A stretch of 64,000 bases of DNA. Origin: Mitsuaria sp. 7 (GTDB lineage: Bacteria > Pseudomonadota > Gammaproteobacteria > Burkholderiales > Burkholderiaceae_C). Shown one piece after another: positions 59,372 through 64,000 of the stretch; the first letter of the stretch is position 1, and each line of letters begins with the position of its first letter. The position numbers and the translations under genes were made by a program. The stretch covers positions 5,080,727 to 5,144,726 of the forward strand of contig NZ_CP011514.1 in NCBI RefSeq assembly GCF_001653795.1, read 5' to 3'. The notes under the pieces are model-generated. The model ran no database searches. It was not told the origin of the DNA and saw nothing but the letters and a program-made list of their open reading frames with translations.

Positions 59372-60811
59372 TCAACGCGCCCTCAGCATCGATGCGCAGA
59401 GCTCGCCCAGCGTCACGATCGCCCGACGCTGTGCGTCATCCATCGGGTTGCCTGCGTTGATGCGGATGAAGTTGTCGAAGCGCTCGGAGTTCGAGTACAT
59501 CAGCCCGGGCCCCAGCCGGATGCCCTTCTCCAGCGCGGCGTCGAACAGCGCGAGCGAGGACAGTCCCTCGGGCAGCTCGACCCACAGGCTAGGCCCGCCC
59601 GGCGGCAGGCTGAGCCGCGTGCCGGCCGGCAGTTCATCGGACAACGCCGCCACCATCTGCTCGCGCTGCGTCGCCAGCTTCGCCCGCAGCGCGCGCAGGT
59701 GGCGATCGATCTGGCCGCCTGCCAGGAACTCCGCCAGGATGGCCTGCCCGAGCATCTCGTTGGGCCGGCTCTGCGCGTACTTGAGGATCTCCACGCGCGA
59801 CTGCCAGCGCCCCGCGGCGATCCAGCCCACGCGCATGCCGGGCGCCAGCGTCTTGTGCAGCGACGAGCAGAAGATCACCCGCCCCGTCGTGTCCCAGGAC
59901 TTGATCGCGCGCTGCGGCGTCTCGCACAGCAGCGCGTAGGTGTCGTCCTCGACGAGCGCGAGATCGCGCGCCTCGCAGACCGCCAGCAACGCCTGCTTGG
60001 CATCGTCCGGCATCACCGCGCCCAGCGGGTTCTGCAGGTTGGGCACGACGACCACGGCCTTGAGCCGGGGCTCCTGCATCGCGGCGGCTTCGAAGGCCTC
60101 GACGGACAGGCCCGTGTGAGGACTCGTCGGGATCTCCAGCGCGCGCAGCCCCAGGCTCTCGAGCAGTTGCAGCAGGCCGTAGTAGGTCGGCGATTCGACC
60201 GCGACGGCATCGCCCGGCGTCGTCACCGCCCGCAGTGCGATGCCGAGCGCTTCGGTGCAGCCGTGCGTGATGACGAGTTGCGACGGGTCGAGCTGGATCT
60301 GTGCGTTGAGCGCCAGGCGCGACAGGCCCTGGCGCAGCGCGAGCAGGCCTTGCGGATCGGGCTGGGTGCCGAGGATCTCCGGCCGGCGACGCAGCAGCCG
60401 CTGGCCGTGCAGCGCCAGCGCGCGCGTCGGGTACAGCGAGGGATGCGCGCACGCGCCGGAGAGATTGACCTCCGGCTTTGCGGCGATGCCGCGGGTGAGG
60501 ATCTCGGAGATGCGCTCGTGCACGCCGACGAAACGCGCCGGGTCGGCCTGCGTCTGGCGCGGCTCGGCGGCGCGCGCCAATCGGTTCGGACGTGGCGGTC
60601 TCACGAAGTAGCCGGCGCGTTGGCGGGCCTGCAGCAGGCCCTGGCTTTCGAGCAGCCGGCAGGCCTGGAGCGCGGTGCTCAGGCTCACGCGATGCAGGCC
60701 CATCAGCGTGCGCACCGAGGGCATCCGGCTCCCCGGCGGCATCGTGCCCGCCGCGATGGCCTGGCGGTAGTGCGCGGCGACCTGCGCGTACAGAGGGTCC
60801 GAAGCATCCAT
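59372..60811 (-). CDS. MocR-type GntR regulator with aminotransferase domain
   Basis: 479 residues. The N-terminal GntR winged helix (PLYAQVAAHYRQAIAAGTMPPGSRMPSVRTL) spans about residues 5-75. A PLP-dependent fold-type I aminotransferase domain follows (GCTEALGIALRAV, NLQNPLGAV, and the PLP lysine in SSLHKTLAPGMRVGW). Such regulators sense an amino acid or PLP. It is divergent from the small protein at 60998, a possible target. Confidence 0.92.
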   Translation of the reverse strand: MDASDPLYAQVAAHYRQAIAAGTMPPGSRMPSVRTLMGLHRVSLSTALQACRLLESQGLLQARQRAGYFVRPPRPNRLARAAEPRQTQADPARFVGVHERISEILTRGIAAKPEVNLSGACAHPSLYPTRALALHGQRLLRRRPEILGTQPDPQGLLALRQGLSRLALNAQIQLDPSQLVITHGCTEALGIALRAVTTPGDAVAVESPTYYGLLQLLESLGLRALEIPTSPHTGLSVEAFEAAAMQEPRLKAVVVVPNLQNPLGAVMPDDAKQALLAVCEARDLALVEDDTYALLCETPQRAIKSWDTTGRVIFCSSLHKTLAPGMRVGWIAAGRWQSRVEILKYAQSRPNEMLGQAILAEFLAGGQIDRHLRALRAKLATQREQMVAALSDELPAGTRLSLPPGGPSLWVELPEGLSSLALFDAALEKGIRLGPGLMYSNSERFDNFIRINAGNPMDDAQRRAIVTLGELCASMLRAR

Positions 60812-60997
60812 GCCGGCGATTCTGCGCCCGCAGGCGCGCGCGACACCGGAACAGCGGGCGGGCCGTCGATACGGAACAGACCGGCCGCGATCGCTGTTAC
60901 GCAGAACAAAAGGCGCCGCTGTGCCTGTCACGCCGCGTCGTCGATGGGAACACTGGATCCCCATCCCATCGAGGCGCCCCGCCCGGGCGAAGTCGTC

Positions 60998-61366
60998 ATG
61001 TCCCTCGCCGCCGTCCTGAGATCCCTGCCCCTGCCGTGGCCCTGGCAGGCAGCGCCCGCCCGCGTGATGCGGCCCGTCGCGACGCCGCTGGAGCAACGCC
61101 TGGCCCCCGGTCAGTCGCTGATGCTCAAGCTCGCCCGCGGCACCGTGATGCATGTGGAGGCCGGCGTCGTCGATGTCGAGGACGCCCCCGCGCTCTGGGC
61201 CGATCAGTGCTGGCCGCAGGCGCGCCGCTTCAGGAGCGGCGAGGTCTGGGTCGTGCCGCGCACCGGCTGGTGGCGGCTGGAGGGCCGGGTCTCCCGCGAC
61301 CCGGCCTGCCGTCTCAGTGCACGCCCGCCAGCAGCGCGGCGTTCCCACCGGCCGCCGCCGTATTGA
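60998..61366 (+). CDS. Small protein, DUF2917-like
   Basis: 122 residues. A stretch MLKLARGTVMHVEAGVVDVED with WVVPRTGWWRLEG resembles DUF2917 proteins, which have a small beta-barrel character. The function is unknown. The C-terminal Arg/Pro-rich tail overlaps the 3' end of putA by 53 nt, so part of it may be an extension read through the convergent gene. It is divergent from the MocR gene. Confidence 0.6.
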   Translation: MSLAAVLRSLPLPWPWQAAPARVMRPVATPLEQRLAPGQSLMLKLARGTVMHVEAGVVDVEDAPALWADQCWPQARRFRSGEVWVVPRTGWWRLEGRVSRDPACRLSARPPAARRSHRPPPY

Positions 61367-64000
61367 TCGTCAGCGTCTGCTCCGCGACGAGGCGGTAGAG
61401 CTGGCGCGCATCGGTCAGCTCGACCATCGGCACGACCGGCAGGATCGCGCCGTCACGGCCCGCCAGCTCGCGCTGCACCGGCACCTGCAGCGTCGCCGGC
61501 GCGATCACGCCCGCCAGACGCGTTGCGCGCAGCACGGTGCCGAGCTGGTCCGCCGGCACGATCTGCATCGCCGCCGCCGTCACGCCGCCACGCATCAGCG
61601 CCGTGCGCAGTTCCTGCGCCACATCGCCGCCACCGACGATCACGACCGCGTTGCCCGCCACCAGCGCCGCGCCCAGGGCGCGTGCCAGTTCTTCCGGCGA
61701 CGCGCCCTGCGCCAGCACGGCGATCACGCCGCGGCCGTGCAGGCGCAGCTCGTTGCTCTCACCGGTCGGGCCGGGCAGCTTCACGTCGACCAGCGAGCGA
61801 CGGGCGCCCGCTGCAAGCGTGCGCCAGGCGCCGGCGACCACCGGTCCCTGGCCGGCCGCGGAGCGCTCCAGTGCTGTCGCGCGCTCCTCGACCGAGCGTT
61901 CGGCCCAGCCCTCATGCGCGGTGAACAGCGGCGACAGATCGGCGCCCGCGCCCGTCGTCGACAGCGCCGGCGCCTCGGCGGCAGCGTCCACCTTCGGCTG
62001 AGCGACGAAGCGCAGCAGGTAATGCGGACCGCCCGCCTTCGGGCCGGTACCGGACATGCCTTCGCCGCCGAAGGGCTGAACACCGACCACCGCGCCGATG
62101 ATGTTGCGGTTCACGTAGACGTTGCCGATGCGCGCCTCCGACGCGAGCCGCAGCGCCCGGCTGTCGATGCGGGTCTGGATGCCCAGCGTCAGGCCGTAGC
62201 CCAGCGCGTTGATCTGGCGCACGACGCCGTCGACATCGCCGCCCCAGCGCACCACGTGCAGCACCGGGCCGAAGATCTCCTTCTTCAGCGAGGCGATCGT
62301 CGGCAGCTCGACCGCCACCGGCGCCAGCAGACGCGGGCAGGCATCGGCGGGCACGGCCTCGGCGATCAGCGTCGCCTCGCGCTTGAGGCGCTGGACGTCC
62401 TTGGACACGCCCTCGAAGGCTTCGTCGTCGATCAGCGGGCCGACGTCGGTCGCGAGGTCCGCACTGTCGCCGACGCGCAGTTCCTTGACCGCGCCGCGCA
62501 GCATTTCGATGACGCCGTCGGCGACCGCCTCGTGCACCGCCAGCAGTCGCAGCGCCGAGCAACGCTGACCCGCGCTGCGGAAGGCCGACTGAACGACGGC
62601 ATCGATGACCTGCTCCGGCAGCGCCGTCGAGTCCACGATCATCGCGTTCAGACCGCCGGTCTCGGCGATCAGCGGCAGCGCGGCGGCGCCGGGCTTGGCG
62701 GCCAGCTGGCGGTTGATGATCTGGGCCACTTGCGTGGAGCCGGTGAAGCACACCCCCGCCGTCTGCGGCGCGGCCACCAGGCGCGCGCCGACGGTCTCGC
62801 CGCGCCCGTGCACCAGTTGCACCGCGTCGACGGGAACGCCCGCCCCGTGCAGCAGCGCGACGCATTCGCGGGCCACGGCCGGCGTCTGCTCAGCGGGCTT
62901 CGCGGCGACCGCGTTGCCGGCGGCGAGCGCGGCCACGACCTGGCCGGCGAAGATCGCCAGCGGGAAGTTCCACGGCGAGATGCAGACGAACACGCCGCGG
63001 CCGTTCAACGCGACGCCGTCGACGGCCAGACGCTCGGCTTCGTCGGCGTAGTAGCGCAGGAAGTCGATGGCCTCACGCACTTCGCTGATCGCGTCGCCCA
63101 GGCTCTTGTAGGCCTCCTTGACCAGCAGCGCGCAGAACTGCGGCAGCTGGGCCTGTATCGCATCGGCGGCGCGGCGCAGCACGGCGGCGCGCTCGGCCAC
63201 GGGGGTCGCGTTCCAGCCCGCGAAGCCACCTTGCAGTCGCGTCATCACGGCGTCGACCTCCTCCGCCGTCGCTTCGACCAGCACCGGCACCGTGCACTGC
63301 GCCAACGCGTCCAGCAGCGTCTTTCGCTGCTCCGGCACGGCGAGGTCCAGGCCCGATGAGTTCTCGCGGCCACGGCCCGTCGTGTCGCGGTAGAGGTCGA
63401 TCGGCAGCGGCAGCGAAGCCTCGTCGCGGATCTCCGTCATCGGCGACGCCAGCAGCTCTTCGGGCGCGACGGTCGGATCGGCCAGCTGGTGGACGAAGGA
63501 CGAGTTGGCGCCGTTCTCCAGCAGGCGTCGCACGAGGTAGGCCAGCAGGTCGCGGTGCTCGCCGACCGGCGCGTAGACGCGGCACGGGATGGCTCCGTCC
63601 TTCAGCACTTCGCGATAGACGCCCTCGCCCATGCCGTGCAGGCGCTGCATCTCGAACTTGGCCCCCAGCGCGCGCGCCATCTGCAGGATGGCGGCGACCG
63701 TGCCGGCGTTGTGCGTCGCGAACTGCGGGTAGATGACGTCGTGATGCCGCAGCAGCGCCTGCGCGCAGGCCAGGTAGGAGACGTCGGTGTGCGGCTTGTG
63801 CGTGTAGACCGGATAGAACGGCAGCCCCTGCTCCTGGGCGCGCTTGATCTCGCCGTCCCAGTAGGCGCCCTTCACGAGTCGCACCATGAATTTCAGACCG
63901 TGCTTGTGGGCGATCGCGGCCACCGCCTCGACGACGTCCCGAGCGCGGGTCTGGTACGCCTGCACCGCCAGACCGAAGCCGCGCCACTGCGGGAAGTGCG
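61314..64000 (-). CDS. putA: Bifunctional proline dehydrogenase/glutamate-semialdehyde dehydrogenase (3' part)
   Basis: The gene runs past 64000, so the N terminus is missing. The visible part starts inside the proline dehydrogenase barrel (FMVRLVKGAYWDGEIKR, and YPQFATHNAGTVAAIL). The P5C dehydrogenase follows (PWNFPLAIFAG, CFTGSTQVAQI, catalytic Cys in SAGQRCSALR, GMSGTGPKAGGPHYLLRF). A C-terminal about 200-residue domain resembles the ALDH-superfamily extension of long PutA proteins. It oxidises proline to glutamate at the membrane. Whether a DNA-binding domain is present lies outside the window. Confidence 0.97.
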   Translation of the reverse strand, partial: HFPQWRGFGLAVQAYQTRARDVVEAVAAIAHKHGLKFMVRLVKGAYWDGEIKRAQEQGLPFYPVYTHKPHTDVSYLACAQALLRHHDVIYPQFATHNAGTVAAILQMARALGAKFEMQRLHGMGEGVYREVLKDGAIPCRVYAPVGEHRDLLAYLVRRLLENGANSSFVHQLADPTVAPEELLASPMTEIRDEASLPLPIDLYRDTTGRGRENSSGLDLAVPEQRKTLLDALAQCTVPVLVEATAEEVDAVMTRLQGGFAGWNATPVAERAAVLRRAADAIQAQLPQFCALLVKEAYKSLGDAISEVREAIDFLRYYADEAERLAVDGVALNGRGVFVCISPWNFPLAIFAGQVVAALAAGNAVAAKPAEQTPAVARECVALLHGAGVPVDAVQLVHGRGETVGARLVAAPQTAGVCFTGSTQVAQIINRQLAAKPGAAALPLIAETGGLNAMIVDSTALPEQVIDAVVQSAFRSAGQRCSALRLLAVHEAVADGVIEMLRGAVKELRVGDSADLATDVGPLIDDEAFEGVSKDVQRLKREATLIAEAVPADACPRLLAPVAVELPTIASLKKEIFGPVLHVVRWGGDVDGVVRQINALGYGLTLGIQTRIDSRALRLASEARIGNVYVNRNIIGAVVGVQPFGGEGMSGTGPKAGGPHYLLRFVAQPKVDAAAEAPALSTTGAGADLSPLFTAHEGWAERSVEERATALERSAAGQGPVVAGAWRTLAAGARRSLVDVKLPGPTGESNELRLHGRGVIAVLAQGASPEELARALGAALVAGNAVVIVGGGDVAQELRTALMRGGVTAAAMQIVPADQLGTVLRATRLAGVIAPATLQVPVQRELAGRDGAILPVVPMVELTDARQLYRLVAEQTLTINTAAAGGNAALLAGVH

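Overview
The window is very GC-rich, densely packed bacterial chromosome. The gene content (long-form argG, OxyR with katA and dps, tgt, queA, prfC, ubiA, ubiC, putA, LivKHMGF-type transporter, a PEP-CTERM protein, DUF2145, DUF3141 and DUF4337 proteins) fits a betaproteobacterium of the order Burkholderiales, close to the Rubrivivax/Roseateles/Leptothrix group. This is inferred from gene content and composition, not from a marker-gene comparison.

Positions 1 to about 8610 are a defence island with visibly less GC-biased codon use than the rest. It holds two cyclic-nucleotide immune operons facing each other. Left operon (+): a protein with two class III nucleotidyl cyclase domains, an E2-E1 fusion like CBASS Cap2, a JAB/JAMM peptidase like Cap3, and a cyclic-nucleotide-binding plus TIR-like effector (PycTIR/CAP12 type) that is split by a frameshift. 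Right operon (-): a PycTM-type membrane effector, a PycC-type single-domain cyclase, and a PD-(D/E)XK nuclease-like protein. Between them is an unrecognised membrane coiled-coil protein. The right edge is marked by the first 32 codons of a truncated XRE-type regulator gene (8607-8705).

From about 8860 onward the DNA looks like core chromosome: amidohydrolase, YiaAB, DUF2145, LplT-PlsC fusion (8.8-14.1 kb); tgt, an orphan binding protein, yigZ and argG (14.2-19.4 kb); two secreted proteins, one of them PEP-CTERM (19.5-21.6 kb); an ECF41-type sigma factor translationally coupled to queA (21.7-23.8 kb); a large YCF48-repeat lipoprotein (24.8-27.1 kb); recG, a cyclophilin lipoprotein and panBC (27.2-32.2 kb).

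Positions 32.2-35.8 kb form an oxidative-stress block: oxyR (cysteines exactly at 199 and 208), a catalase, a 35-residue small membrane protein and dps. Positions 35.7-41.5 kb hold a phosphotransacetylase-like gene divergent from a DUF3141 / enoyl-ACP-reductase-like / acetate kinase operon that could run an acyl-CoA to acyl-phosphate to ATP route. Next come a DJ-1/PfpI protein, prfC, another orphan binding protein, a NAD epimerase with a divergent LysR regulator, and a metallo-beta-lactamase-fold protein with an 18-bp tandem repeat upstream (41.5-48.1 kb).

Positions 48.4-53.2 kb are a complete branched-chain-amino-acid-type ABC transporter. It is followed by a hipBA toxin-antitoxin module whose 52-bp operator is duplicated, the first copy spanning the livM stop codon. 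The rest is ubiA, DUF4337, an HPP-CBS membrane protein with ubiC, proC, a MocR-type regulator, a small unrecognised protein and the 3' part of putA, which runs off the right end. No rRNA, tRNA, insertion sequence or CRISPR array was recognised.
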